Part shown: positions 17,877 through 27,150 of the stretch, piece by piece
How the letters are laid out: each line of letters opens with the position of its first letter
Numbering within the stretch: position 1 is the stretch's first letter
Origin: DASWID01 sp049682815
Lineage (GTDB): Bacteria; Desulfobacterota_D; UBA1144; Nemesobacterales; CSP1-2
Reading direction: 5' to 3'
Length of the DNA: 64,000 bases
NCBI GenBank assembly: GCA_049682815.1
Contig: JBAUII010000143.1
Location: forward strand, 1-64,000
Made by a program: the position numbers and the translations under genes
Notes under the pieces: model-generated
What the model saw: only the letters and a program-made list of their open reading frames with translations
What the model was told of the DNA's origin: nothing
The model's database searches: none

Positions 17877-19387
17877 AGATCGTGGCGTCTGTGCTGCCAG
17901 TTTAGCACAGTGCCGCTTCTTCTGTAGCGATCCAGTAACTCAAGATCCACGTCATGTATGACTAGCGTTTCAATGTTAGGTGTGCATTCCGAAGCTATTC
18001 CATCCCTGGAAAACCCAAAATCAGAAGGTGTGAATATACCTGACTGTGCATACTGAATATCCATATTCTCTGTGAACGGCAAGTTGCCGACTGTTCCTGC
18101 CAGGGCAACAAAAACCTGATTCTCTATACATCTTGCCTGTGCGCAATAGCGTACCCTCAGATAACCGTGCCTCTCATCTGTGCAAAAAGGCACAAAGATT
18201 ATTCTTGCGCCCTTATCCACTGCTATTCGGCTGACTTCAGGAAACTCGATGTCATAGCAGATCTGAATTGATATATTTCCGGAATCGGTATTAAAAACTT
18301 CAATCTTAGTACCTGGCTGTACGCCCCACCAGCGCTTTTCGCTCGGAGTAATATGGAGTTTATACTGTTTACCAATCTCACCGTTTCTCTTGAATAAGTA
18401 AGAAATGTTATAAAGATTGTCCTCCTCAAGAGTAAAATGAGAACCTCCGACAATGTTGACGTTGTATTTAACGGCAAGTTTATTGAACAACTCGAGATAT
18501 AATGGGGTGAAATCGCTAAGCTTTCTGACAGCCAAAGCAGGTCTTTCAGCCTCTGCGAAAGACAGTAACTGCGTAGTCAAAAGTTCCGGGAACAACACAA
18601 AGTGTGAATGGTATCCTGAAGCCACATCGACAAAATATTCGCATTGCTGTGAAAACTCCTCAAAGCTTTTGATTGGCCTCATCTGGTACTGTATTACACA
18701 TATCCTGACCGGACGCGATGCGAGTAATTTTTTATTAGTCGTCGGCTGATAATCTAAATTTATCCATTCCAGAAGGGTAGCCCATCCATCGGACTCGACG
18801 TCAGAAGTTAAATACGACCGAATCAATCTCTTTAAAACAAAACCATTTGCAATCTGCATTGTAAGTACCGGGTCATAAAGTTTTTTAACTATAACCTTTT
18901 CCACATACTCTCTGGCCGACATCCTTCTTTTATGCTTGCCATACCCAGGTACCCTTCCCCCAATTACAATCCGCTTCAGATTTAGTTCACAGCAAAGCTG
19001 CTTCCTGGCATCATAAAGCCGGCGAGATAGCCGCATACGCCTAAAATCAGGGTCCACCATAATTTCAATACCATATAACGTATCACCTTCCGGATCGTGG
19101 TTCCTGATGTAGCCTTCATCAGTGATTTCATTCCAGCTATGACCTTCCTCATATTCATCAAAATCAATAATGAGACTACTCGATGATGCAACTATCCTAT
19201 CATTGTATTCAACGACAATTTGGCCCTCAGCAAATACTCTCAACTGGCTTTCAATGTGCTCCTTTTTCCATGCTTTCATATTTGGGAAGCATCGTCTTTC
19301 GAGCTCTACCAACTGGTCAAAATCGCCTATTTTCAGGGGTCGAACTAAAATCCTTTTTTCAAATTGCTTGTGATTTACTCTTACCAT
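17852..19387 (-). CDS. GNAT acetyltransferase-nitrilase fusion
   Basis: The 511-residue protein joins two enzymes. Residues about 14-200 form a GNAT domain, with the acetyl-CoA strand IEIMVDPDFRRMRLSRRLYD near 107-126. Residues about 226-511 form a nitrilase-superfamily (carbon-nitrogen hydrolase) domain with the triad Glu268 (FPELL), Lys343 (YKLHI) and Cys377 (QICYDIEFPE). This architecture is known from bacterial genomes but its substrate is not established. The nitrilase part would cleave an amide and the GNAT part would acylate an amine, perhaps on one metabolite. An AGGAG lies eight bases before the ATG. It is tail-to-tail with the SET gene and downstream of a MerR-like regulator gene on the same strand. 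Confidence 0.92.
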   Translation of the reverse strand: MVRVNHKQFEKRILVRPLKIGDFDQLVELERRCFPNMKAWKKEHIESQLRVFAEGQIVVEYNDRIVASSSSLIIDFDEYEEGHSWNEITDEGYIRNHDPEGDTLYGIEIMVDPDFRRMRLSRRLYDARKQLCCELNLKRIVIGGRVPGYGKHKRRMSAREYVEKVIVKKLYDPVLTMQIANGFVLKRLIRSYLTSDVESDGWATLLEWINLDYQPTTNKKLLASRPVRICVIQYQMRPIKSFEEFSQQCEYFVDVASGYHSHFVLFPELLTTQLLSFAEAERPALAVRKLSDFTPLYLELFNKLAVKYNVNIVGGSHFTLEEDNLYNISYLFKRNGEIGKQYKLHITPSEKRWWGVQPGTKIEVFNTDSGNISIQICYDIEFPEVSRIAVDKGARIIFVPFCTDERHGYLRVRYCAQARCIENQVFVALAGTVGNLPFTENMDIQYAQSGIFTPSDFGFSRDGIASECTPNIETLVIHDVDLELLDRYRRSGTVLNWQHRRHDLYEVLFKN

Positions 19388-19676
19388 TAAAACTTTCTCC
19401 TGATCAAGATAACTTTTAATTGAAATTGTAAGTTGGCTGCCCTATCTCGTCAAATTAACCGCACCTAAAATGAATCACACAAATTGTTTGCCGTCTTGGA
19501 CACATCGCACTATCAATTTGATACGGGATCAAGGATAAATCAGCGAATAAACCCACGTCGGACCCAAGGTTAGGCATCAAATAAACGCGTTCACAGGAAT
19601 TCTTTTACAATAGTTTATGCAAATGTCGTTTAATTTGAGGACGGTTAATAGATGCTGATTTTGCGAAAGAGCCATA

Positions 19677-20198
19677 TTAAGCATTCTGATTTTTACTGCT
19701 GGGCCTCTTATGCCTTCTAATCGCTTCCTTTGTCTCTTTAACCATCTTTTCAAGTGGGAATGCAAAAAGGTACTGACCACTGTCGTCTAATACCTCAATT
19801 GTGCGAGATGAAACCTTATCAAAGAACTGGACCTTGTTTCCGTCCGTAAATAAGACCCAGTTTTGGGGTTTTTTTAGTACATCGGGCATTTTCTTCTTTA
19901 AAAAGTCAACCACCTCTCTAAAACGCTTCACCGATATCCCCTTCTTATGCAATACAACAAGCCACCTGAGAAGGATAAAATCCTCCACGGAGTATAGCTT
20001 TGGAACCCCCCTACCCTGCGCACTTCTTATGCTTGGAACCAAAAGCCCAGTGTGTTCATAATAAAAGAGCTGGTCAAAATCGATTACAACACCCTCAAGA
20101 GATTCGATCAGCTCCATTACTTCCTTACTCTTTAATCCGTGAAGAACTCTGGGTTTCGCTTCCCTGGATCTTTTCCCTGACTTTTTATCACTCACCAT
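19677..20198 (-). CDS. MerR-like transcriptional regulator
   Basis: The 173-residue protein begins with a basic tail, then a MerR-type winged helix between about residues 20 and 95. FYYEHTGLLVPS resembles the helix-turn-helix end and wing entry, and KLYSVEDFILLRWLVVLHKKGIS is the second motif of the family. A short C-terminal segment without a Cys-rich metal site follows, so the effector is not a typical metal or redox ligand. It lies 290 bases upstream of the GNAT-nitrilase on the same strand and is divergent from the PEP mutase-family gene. Either could be its target; inference only. Confidence 0.78.
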   Translation of the reverse strand: MVSDKKSGKRSREAKPRVLHGLKSKEVMELIESLEGVVIDFDQLFYYEHTGLLVPSIRSAQGRGVPKLYSVEDFILLRWLVVLHKKGISVKRFREVVDFLKKKMPDVLKKPQNWVLFTDGNKVQFFDKVSSRTIEVLDDSGQYLFAFPLEKMVKETKEAIRRHKRPSSKNQNA

Positions 20199-20380
20199 AA
20201 TGCCAGTGTTTCATCATAAAAATATTATTCAAGCAAACGACAATACCAAATGATTCGAGCCCGCTGGTTCAACATAGCACAAACATTATATTGATTCAAA
20301 TATTATTGACACCCAATCCATATATGAGTTAGCATTTTGTCACCAATCACCCATTCCCTTTTTTCCATGGAGATCAAGTC

Positions 20381-21262
20381 ATGGTGAAAGCACAAGAACT
20401 TAGAGAAATCTTATCAAGACCATATTCCCTGGTGGTGCCGGGGGTCTACGATTGTCTTAGCGCTAAAATATCTGAGAAAACTGGTTTCGAGGTGATTTTT
20501 ACAAGCGGATTTGGAATTTCAGCATCAACCCTCGGCCTTCCTGATTTCGGCTTCTTAGGCGAAAGCGAGATGATAGGACGAGTAAACCAAATTTCCAAAT
20601 CTGTAAACATTCCGGTTGTTGCTGACATAGATACAGGATATGGAAACCAAATAAACGTGATAAAGACAGTATCGGATATCGTCGATATTGGAGTTGCCGG
20701 AGTTATATTGGAGGACCAGATGTGGCCGAAGAAATGCGGCCACTTTGAGGGAAAGCAAATCATAAGCATGGAAGAACATGTTGAGAAAATACATGCCACG
20801 ATTTACGCTAGACGCGAAAGCGGATTGGTCATTTTTGCCCGCACAGATGCGAGAGCACCGTTGGGTCTTGATGAAGCAATTCGACGGGGGCGTTCTTATC
20901 TTGATGCGGGGGCTGATGTATTATTTATCGAAGCTCCGGAGTCGGTAGAAGAACTGAGGGAGATCTCAAGCGCCTTTCCGGACGATTGGCTCCTTGCAAA
21001 CATGGTTGAGGGTGGGAAAACACCGCTTCTCTCGGCTGAAGAGCTAGAAGAGCTGGGATACAAATTTATCGTCTTTCCCGTCTCTGCTTTATTTGCAGCC
21101 GCAGAGGCCATGGAGAAATGCCTCTCTCATATTAAAAAGTGCAAATCAACCGCAGGCTATTATGATGAGTTTTCATTGAAGAATTTTGAAAACATTGTCG
21201 ACGTGTCAAAATTTCGAATACTGGAAAAAAGATTTGGAGTAAAAAACAGAGGTTCGAAATAG
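20381..21262 (+). CDS. Isocitrate lyase/PEP mutase family C-C lyase
   Basis: The 293-residue TIM-barrel protein carries DIDTGYGN (82-89), which provides the Mg2+-binding Asp. EDQMWPKKCGHFEG (111-124) follows, with the flexible-loop Cys found in methylisocitrate lyase, oxaloacetate decarboxylase and carboxyphosphonoenolpyruvate mutase relatives. FARTDAR and LFIEAPES also match. Family members act on 2-oxo- or hydroxy-dicarboxylates; which one is not clear here, and no prpC or prpD gene is nearby. GGAG lies before the ATG. A TTGACA at 20308-20313 could be part of its promoter. Confidence 0.87.
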   Translation: MVKAQELREILSRPYSLVVPGVYDCLSAKISEKTGFEVIFTSGFGISASTLGLPDFGFLGESEMIGRVNQISKSVNIPVVADIDTGYGNQINVIKTVSDIVDIGVAGVILEDQMWPKKCGHFEGKQIISMEEHVEKIHATIYARRESGLVIFARTDARAPLGLDEAIRRGRSYLDAGADVLFIEAPESVEELREISSAFPDDWLLANMVEGGKTPLLSAEELEELGYKFIVFPVSALFAAAEAMEKCLSHIKKCKSTAGYYDEFSLKNFENIVDVSKFRILEKRFGVKNRGSK

Positions 21263-21317
21263 TGAATTTTACCTTTTATCAAAAAGAGAAACCGATAACT
21301 ATAATTCCAATAAAACG

Positions 21318-22760
21318 TTACGGAGACACGAAGGGAGTCGGGAGTGATTTTCCATTTAATTCCAATACCCCTTTGCTGTAAACTAGTCTTATTTCGTATT
21401 TCTGATCCTTAAGAACAAAAATGTTAAGTTGAAGAAGACCCTTGACCTTTTCATTTGCAGCTGACTCGGCTATTGAACTTAACACGTCCTCATCGGGCAT
21501 TTGTTCCCCTTTTTGCTTGATTGCCTCTTTTATCTCCTCTCTCGCAATTTCTTTGATTATATCTTCGAACATAGCCTTTGGTACAGTTACCATCGCGTCA
21601 GCATTTACAGCCCCAATTGCATAAAATGGACTTAGCCTTAACTGCGAACTTTTCCCATCAATATATACTTTCGCGTTAGCCATGAATTCACCATCGGGGG
21701 TACTGAGACTGAGTTTTGTGACTTCAAACTCCGCATGATCATCCGCCAGCCGGGGTAAATATTTCATGATTCTGCCCAATGTTCTCGATCCCTTTTGTTG
21801 ATTAGTAATTACTTCTCCACCCAGGCTATCAATTGATTTGGTTATCTCATGAAATGCATCGGAAGCGATATTACGCACCGAAAACTGAAATGCGCCCGGC
21901 CCAAACTTATTCGACTCATTGACGACCAGTTTATCGAAACCAAATTTTTGAGAACCATTTATCAATCCGTCCTTCACCACACTCGACCATGATGACTCCA
22001 GGCCGTCTAATGACAGTGATTTAATTTCATCCATACCTACGGAGAAATTGTGAATTTCAACATTTTTTGCCTTGAAAGATATTGAATCAAGCTGACCGTT
22101 TAATTTGTTTTTCGCATCCTCTAAATTTAAAGAAATTTCCGCATTACTAAATGACGACGAGAAATCATCATCTATAATCTCCAATCCTGGCAAATCAAGA
22201 TCCATCCTTAATTTATGGCCGTTTGGAACAAAGCTTGAATTGCCACTTAAGCCTTTCCAAGTTAAAAACTCTTTTAAATTCTCATGCCTGTAGGAAAAAG
22301 ATTGCATTGAGATATTACTCGTACCATCCCCCTGAAACGAAAAGACACTGTCTATCTTAAGAGGAGGCAGCAGCTTGAGCATATCGGCAAGGTCAGATCG
22401 GTTATTCAGTTGAACCCTCACCTCTGTCTTGATATGAGCCAAAAAAGGCTCCAACTTTATCTTGCGCTGTAAAATAGCTTTTAGAGCTATTGGTCCGTGG
22501 ACTACGTAATCATGTTCACTCAATGTCAGGATCGGTCTACCTCCCTTGCTATATTCAAAGATTGATTCGGCATCGGAACTAAACCATCCACGATGATATT
22601 TCTTTGAAACTACCCTCAGATTACTCACTTCTGCCCAATGTTCCACCCATTTGCTATATGTATTCTCAGCCTTGATGCCAAAAACAAACGCTGTGACTCC
22701 AACAGCAAGGATCGAAATAAAGACAATAATGGCCAGAATGATACGAAATTTTCTAATCAT
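21318..22760 (-). CDS. YdgA-like (DUF945) membrane-anchored periplasmic protein
   Basis: The 480-residue protein has one N-terminal membrane anchor (about residues 7-29) and then a long soluble beta-rich region, presumably periplasmic. The sequence just after the anchor, KYHRGWFSSDAES, is the hallmark of DUF945/YdgA, whose members resemble AsmA-like lipid-transfer proteins. The precise role is unknown. It stands alone, with a divergent propeller gene upstream and the PEP mutase-family gene converging. Confidence 0.85.
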   Translation of the reverse strand: MIRKFRIILAIIVFISILAVGVTAFVFGIKAENTYSKWVEHWAEVSNLRVVSKKYHRGWFSSDAESIFEYSKGGRPILTLSEHDYVVHGPIALKAILQRKIKLEPFLAHIKTEVRVQLNNRSDLADMLKLLPPLKIDSVFSFQGDGTSNISMQSFSYRHENLKEFLTWKGLSGNSSFVPNGHKLRMDLDLPGLEIIDDDFSSSFSNAEISLNLEDAKNKLNGQLDSISFKAKNVEIHNFSVGMDEIKSLSLDGLESSWSSVVKDGLINGSQKFGFDKLVVNESNKFGPGAFQFSVRNIASDAFHEITKSIDSLGGEVITNQQKGSRTLGRIMKYLPRLADDHAEFEVTKLSLSTPDGEFMANAKVYIDGKSSQLRLSPFYAIGAVNADAMVTVPKAMFEDIIKEIAREEIKEAIKQKGEQMPDEDVLSSIAESAANEKVKGLLQLNIFVLKDQKYEIRLVYSKGVLELNGKSLPTPFVSP

Positions 22761-22894
22761 GCCAACAATAATAGCACAGTTTCTCCATCAAATTACAATA
22801 CTTCATCAACACATATTGAAATCCAAAAATTATTAGGCTTAATATCCTTCATCGGGATGAATCGAGTTTTCAAGGAATAAATGGCAAAAATATC

Positions 22895-23896
22895 ATGGCT
22901 CTCAAAGCAACAACTCTAATCATTTTATACTTACTTACATTAAGTTCTGTTACATTTAATGAAGCATGGTCGTCGCAAAATTCCCGAAAGCTACTGATAG
23001 TTAATAAATCCGACAACACAGCATCAATAGTGGCTTTGGATAATTTTAAATCTAGAGTTAAGGTTAAACTCGGTTATGCCCCACACGAAGCAGCAATATC
23101 GCCCGATCGTAGATTTGCTTACATAAGCAACTATGGAACTGATAGAGCGCCCGGAAATTCAATATCTGTCGTTAACTTAAATAGGGGCATTGAAATAGGT
23201 ACGATTGACCTAGGAAGACTTAAAAGGCCACACGGTATTGTAGTTTCGAAAGACGGTAGTCACATATACGTAACATGCGAGGGAAGTGGCAGAGTAGCCA
23301 TAGTAGATGCCAAGAATAGAATGGTTTTGAACTCAATTCCCACTGATCAAAACACATCTCACATGATAGTCCTATCGCCCGATGAGAAGCATGCTTACGT
23401 TGCAAACATAGGTTCCGGAACAATAACAGTCATGGATTTAAGGAACAACGAGGCTGTGGGGAATATCAAAGTCGGCGCTGGAGCTGAAGGGATCGATTTA
23501 TCGCCAGACGGGGAAACCATATACGTTACTTCTAGGTCCGAAAACAAGCTTTCGAAAATCGATACCTCGACAAATAAGCTATTAAAGCAAGTTAAAACTG
23601 ATAATTTCCCTATACGTGTAAAGGTAACTCAAGACGGGAAAAGGGTCATAGTAAGCAATGCAAAGTCCGGTTCGTTACAGATTTTCGAGGCATCAAGTTT
23701 AGACGAAGTCTTTCGGTTCGAGGTGGGAGGTTTTCCTATTGGCCTGGTTGTGGAACCTGATGGACAAAAAGCATACCTAGCACTTTCATTAGAAAATAAG
23801 GTCTTAGAAATCGATCTAAAGAACTTGAAAATCACCGGTGAAATTCGGACGGGCAACGAACCAGACGGAATGGTGTTTTTTCGGAGTGGTAATTGA
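22895..23896 (+). CDS. Secreted YVTN-type beta-propeller protein
   Basis: The 333-residue protein has a signal peptide (about residues 1-26) and about seven repeats of roughly 40 residues. Each repeat has the pattern SPDx(5)YVxN or a variant: ISPDRRFAYISN near residue 68, LSPDEKHAYVAN, LSPDGETIYVTS. This is the YncE/40-residue YVTN propeller family. Members bind DNA, proteins or cofactors in the periplasm, so no reaction can be assigned. The ribosome site is poor. Confidence 0.87.
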   Translation: MALKATTLIILYLLTLSSVTFNEAWSSQNSRKLLIVNKSDNTASIVALDNFKSRVKVKLGYAPHEAAISPDRRFAYISNYGTDRAPGNSISVVNLNRGIEIGTIDLGRLKRPHGIVVSKDGSHIYVTCEGSGRVAIVDAKNRMVLNSIPTDQNTSHMIVLSPDEKHAYVANIGSGTITVMDLRNNEAVGNIKVGAGAEGIDLSPDGETIYVTSRSENKLSKIDTSTNKLLKQVKTDNFPIRVKVTQDGKRVIVSNAKSGSLQIFEASSLDEVFRFEVGGFPIGLVVEPDGQKAYLALSLENKVLEIDLKNLKITGEIRTGNEPDGMVFFRSGN

Positions 23897-24070
23897 CAAA
23901 TGTTTTGGAGCCGGGATTCATCTCAACGATAATATAATTAAAGAAAAAGGCCTTGTACGGGAGCTTATACCTTTAATTTTCAGCGAAGACCAAATAGAAT
24001 AAAATCGTGATTAATCTGTTTTAAAATTTTCCGGATTACTCATTAAGGGTAGAGCATAAGCCTGAGCTAT

Positions 24071-25150
24071 ATGACAAAACAGCAAATATTCACCGGATTT
24101 TTTGTCCTAATATTTATCTTTTTATTCTATCTGTTTTATCAGGTACTTAAGCCATTCCTGATTTCACTTCTGTGGGCAGGAATACTTGCTTTGATTCTAT
24201 ATCCAGTTTATGAACGACTAAAAACAATCCTTAGGAATAAGTCGACTATATCTTCATTGATCATGACGTTTTTAACCGTATGTATAATTGTAATACCATT
24301 AATTTTAATAACCGCTTCATTATCGATTGAAATCTTCGACATATACAAGTCTGCACAATCTAGTGGTGAGTTTGAAAAGTTAGGACAAATAGCGCACAAA
24401 TTTACAAAGCTAGAAACGTTAAAGGATTTTATTCCCTCAGGAATATTAGAAAAGGTAGTGAAGAATTTTGATTTAGGGCAGTTGAACCTCCAGGAAATCC
24501 TTATTAAAGGAGTTGGCAAAGCGAGCAATTATTTATTAGGTAAATTCCAGGATGTTGCTCGAAACCTAACGAGCTTCATATTCAATTTCGTAATTATGGT
24601 CTTTGCACTATTCTTCTTCTTCCGGGATGGAAAAGGAATCTGTGAAGAGCTAATAACGCTAATACCAATGAAAGAGACCGAAAAAGCCAAAATTTCTACG
24701 ATTTTCTCCAATACGATTGATGCCGTGATAATGGGCAGTCTGGCAATCGCCGTAGTCCAGGGTTTACTTGTTGGGCTCATTTTCTGGATCATGGGAATTT
24801 CATATCCGGTTATTGCCGGAGCAGTCTCATTCGTCTTGTCATTCGTACCTCTCATAGGCCCAGTCGTTGTATGGGCACCTGTCGGAATTTTTCTCCTTTT
24901 CACAGGGTCGATCGTCAAGGGGATAATACTCCTTCTCTTTGGTGCATTGGTAATCAGCACTGTCGATAACGTGCTTAGACCTCTGATAATTGGAGGAAGG
25001 GTAAAACTGCCTACACTTTTTTTGTTATTAAGTATAATTGGGGGCATACAGTATTTCGGTTTTTCCGGAATCGTGCTCGGTCCTGTGCTTCTCGCAGTAT
25101 TCATAAGTTTTATAGAAATATATAAACAGACCTACAAAGAATTAGCCTAA
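24071..25150 (+). CDS. AI-2E family (PerM/TqsA-like) permease
   Basis: The 359-residue integral membrane protein shows the AI-2E family plan: two N-terminal helices, a soluble region (about 95-165), then five or six helices. YPVIAGAVSFVLSFVPLIGP at about residues 248-267 is the family's most conserved stretch. Relatives export quorum signal AI-2 or exchange Na+ and H+; the substrate here is unknown. A second, broken member of the family lies at 38335-39374. It starts a same-strand run with DUF883, YqjE-like, HdeD and antiporter genes. Confidence 0.92.
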   Translation: MTKQQIFTGFFVLIFIFLFYLFYQVLKPFLISLLWAGILALILYPVYERLKTILRNKSTISSLIMTFLTVCIIVIPLILITASLSIEIFDIYKSAQSSGEFEKLGQIAHKFTKLETLKDFIPSGILEKVVKNFDLGQLNLQEILIKGVGKASNYLLGKFQDVARNLTSFIFNFVIMVFALFFFFRDGKGICEELITLIPMKETEKAKISTIFSNTIDAVIMGSLAIAVVQGLLVGLIFWIMGISYPVIAGAVSFVLSFVPLIGPVVVWAPVGIFLLFTGSIVKGIILLLFGALVISTVDNVLRPLIIGGRVKLPTLFLLLSIIGGIQYFGFSGIVLGPVLLAVFISFIEIYKQTYKELA

Positions 25151-25389
25151 ACAATGAACTAGGTCCATGATCGAGGACAATTTCATATACTAATCCTACA
25201 GCAAGCTGCAGGTTATCAGCAGCTAACCAAATAGTTTCTCATGTCATAGCAACGACAGTGGAAACGCTGTAGCAAGCTGAATAGAACTTTCGACTTCAAC
25301 CGGAAATCAGATTTCGTGAAGACAAAATGACCAGTTAAAATGATTAGTGAGGTCAAATTTTAAAGTTAAACCAATTAAGGGGGTGAAAA

Positions 25390-25773
25390 ATGTCAGTAGA
25401 TAAAACAAACAAAGGCTCCGATTCCGGAGGAGAAAACTATACGGAGATAGATTTCGATAATATTAAAGAAGACATGTCAAGATTACGCACAGATCTGGCT
25501 GAATTATCAAAACAGGTCAAAGATAGGGGCACAGGCTACGCTAAAGCTACTACGGATAGACTACTCGCATCAATTGGTAAGGAGTTAGAAGAATTAGGGG
25601 AGGACAAAGATAGGGTCCTCGAAAAGCTACGTGCGGAACTAGAAAATGTTCAGGAAATAGGTAAACAAAAGGTTGAAACCGTTGAACAGAAGATACAAGA
25701 GAATCCTTTGAAGAGCTTATTGATCGTATTTATTGCGGGGCTAATTCTTGGTAAGCTATTCGACCGGAAATAG
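25390..25773 (+). CDS. ElaB/YqjD-like DUF883 protein
   Basis: The 127-residue protein has a long charged, probably coiled-coil region (about 20-100) and one C-terminal membrane helix, SLLIVFIAGLILGKLF. This is the plan of the ElaB/YqjD/YgaM family, tail-anchored inner-membrane proteins that bind ribosomes in stationary phase in E. coli. AAGGGGG precedes the ATG. The next gene starts two bases after the stop, an arrangement like yqjD-yqjE in enterobacteria. Confidence 0.85.
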   Translation: MSVDKTNKGSDSGGENYTEIDFDNIKEDMSRLRTDLAELSKQVKDRGTGYAKATTDRLLASIGKELEELGEDKDRVLEKLRAELENVQEIGKQKVETVEQKIQENPLKSLLIVFIAGLILGKLFDRK

Positions 25774-25775
25774 GC

Positions 25776-26267
25776 ATGAACGCGTTGATTGATGGAATCT
25801 CCACAATAGTTAAGATAATAGGCTACAGGTCCTCTAGAGAGTTTTCTTATTTTGTAGATAAGTTGCAAACAAACCTAGCCGTCTTAACTTTAGCCTTCAT
25901 ATTTGTTGTTATTGGGCTATTATTTATTGTCTGGGCAATCTACTTATCATTTAATTCCATCCTAAGCCCTCCGCTTGCCGCTCTAGTCAGCGGAGGCATT
26001 GCGATAATCTTTTCCATCTTAATAGTTTTGATCGTACGATTATTAAACAGGCGCAAAGAGAAGAGAGTAATGGAAGATGTTAATATCGAAAATATCAGCC
26101 TTAAAGATTTTGCAAAAAATATCACTTTAGTCAAAGATAACCCTCTTTTATCGATAGCTTTAACAGTCATCGCAGGTTACTTGATAGGGAGTTCTCCATC
26201 TGCAAGAAATGCTCTTGCCGAAGTCATAGTTAAGTTGTTGGATCAAAATCTTAAAACAAAAAAATGA
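25776..26267 (+). CDS. YqjE-like small membrane protein (phage holin superfamily 6-like)
   Basis: The 163-residue protein has two closely spaced helices (about 33-57 and 63-88), a short charged linker, and a hydrophobic segment near 128-147. Size, topology and position immediately after a DUF883 gene match YqjE-type proteins, sometimes labelled phage holin superfamily 6. There is no phage context here, so a stress or membrane-remodelling role is more likely than lysis. Confidence 0.75.
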   Translation: MNALIDGISTIVKIIGYRSSREFSYFVDKLQTNLAVLTLAFIFVVIGLLFIVWAIYLSFNSILSPPLAALVSGGIAIIFSILIVLIVRLLNRRKEKRVMEDVNIENISLKDFAKNITLVKDNPLLSIALTVIAGYLIGSSPSARNALAEVIVKLLDQNLKTKK

Positions 26268-26420
26268 AAAGATTAGAGTAAGAGTGGATTATTTTCACTT
26301 GAAATCCATGACTAATTATGGAGTATAATCTAGCTAGATTCAATATAAGGATTCTATCCAATACAGTCATTTTGCTACATTGCTGAAGTCATATGATAGG
26401 ATTTAAAAGGAGGTTGACTA

Positions 26421-26975
26421 ATGAGAAGACTACTTGCTGAATTCTGGTGGGCATTTTTATTGAGGGGTATTCTCGCGGTAATTTTCGGTGTGGCAGCGAT
26501 TATATGGCCGGGAAAGACACTTGAGCTGCTGATCTTTATCATAGGTGTTTATTTCTTTGCCGACGGAATAGTAATAATCTTCACGGCTTTTGGGAACAAG
26601 GAAGAATGGTGGATGCTCTTGATTGAAGGAATCATAAGTATGTTATTTGGAATAGTTATTTTCTTCCTACCCGGAGTGACTACCCTAATACTTCTTTACC
26701 TGATTGCGATGTGGGCTCTATTCACAGGGGTATTTGAGCTGATTACAATATTTCGCCTGCCAAGAGGGCATTCCGGTTTTTATTCCCTGTTGATCATGGG
26801 AGTCCTTTCAGTACTATTGGCAATATTACTTATAGCTTTCCCTGGCGAGGGAGCACTGGCAGCAATATGGCTTATAGGGATATACGCTATTTTGTTTGGC
26901 ATTTCAACCGTTATCTTCGGATTGAAATTACGTAGCTGGATAGAGCCTTCTGAGGTAACTGAGCAACAGTTATAA
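26421..26975 (+). CDS. HdeD-like (DUF308) membrane protein
   Basis: The 184-residue protein consists of six hydrophobic helices in three repeated pairs, with Pro-Gly and Phe-Pro-Gly turns (IIWPGKTLELLIFIIGVYFF; FFLPGVTTLILLYLI; IAFPGEGALAAIWLIG) typical of DUF308/HdeD. HdeD confers acid resistance at high cell density in E. coli. AAAAGGAGG precedes the ATG. A second family member is encoded on the other strand at 28758-29333, on the far side of the antiporter gene. Confidence 0.9.
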   Translation: MRRLLAEFWWAFLLRGILAVIFGVAAIIWPGKTLELLIFIIGVYFFADGIVIIFTAFGNKEEWWMLLIEGIISMLFGIVIFFLPGVTTLILLYLIAMWALFTGVFELITIFRLPRGHSGFYSLLIMGVLSVLLAILLIAFPGEGALAAIWLIGIYAILFGISTVIFGLKLRSWIEPSEVTEQQL

Positions 26976-27150
26976 AGTTGGTTGCATTCTATATTAATTA
27001 TCAGCGACAATATAGGTACTAGAATTCTATTCATTGAGTCGTGATTTTGTAAATTAATACTTTACTCAAACTGCACAAGATCTCGGCAAGAAATCTTCAA
27101 AATTGGTATAGAAAGAAAATTGCGATATCTTAGATTTCTGATCACTGAAA

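Noticed and set aside
24529..25104. 191-residue minus-strand frame opposite the AI-2E permease
   Set aside because: It is a mirror of a well-supported membrane protein, with no ribosome site and a Thr/Pro/Ile-rich composition.
25776..26267. Prophage holin
   Set aside because: The weak holin-like label comes from membrane topology. No phage genes are near, and the DUF883 neighbour indicates a yqjDE-like pair.
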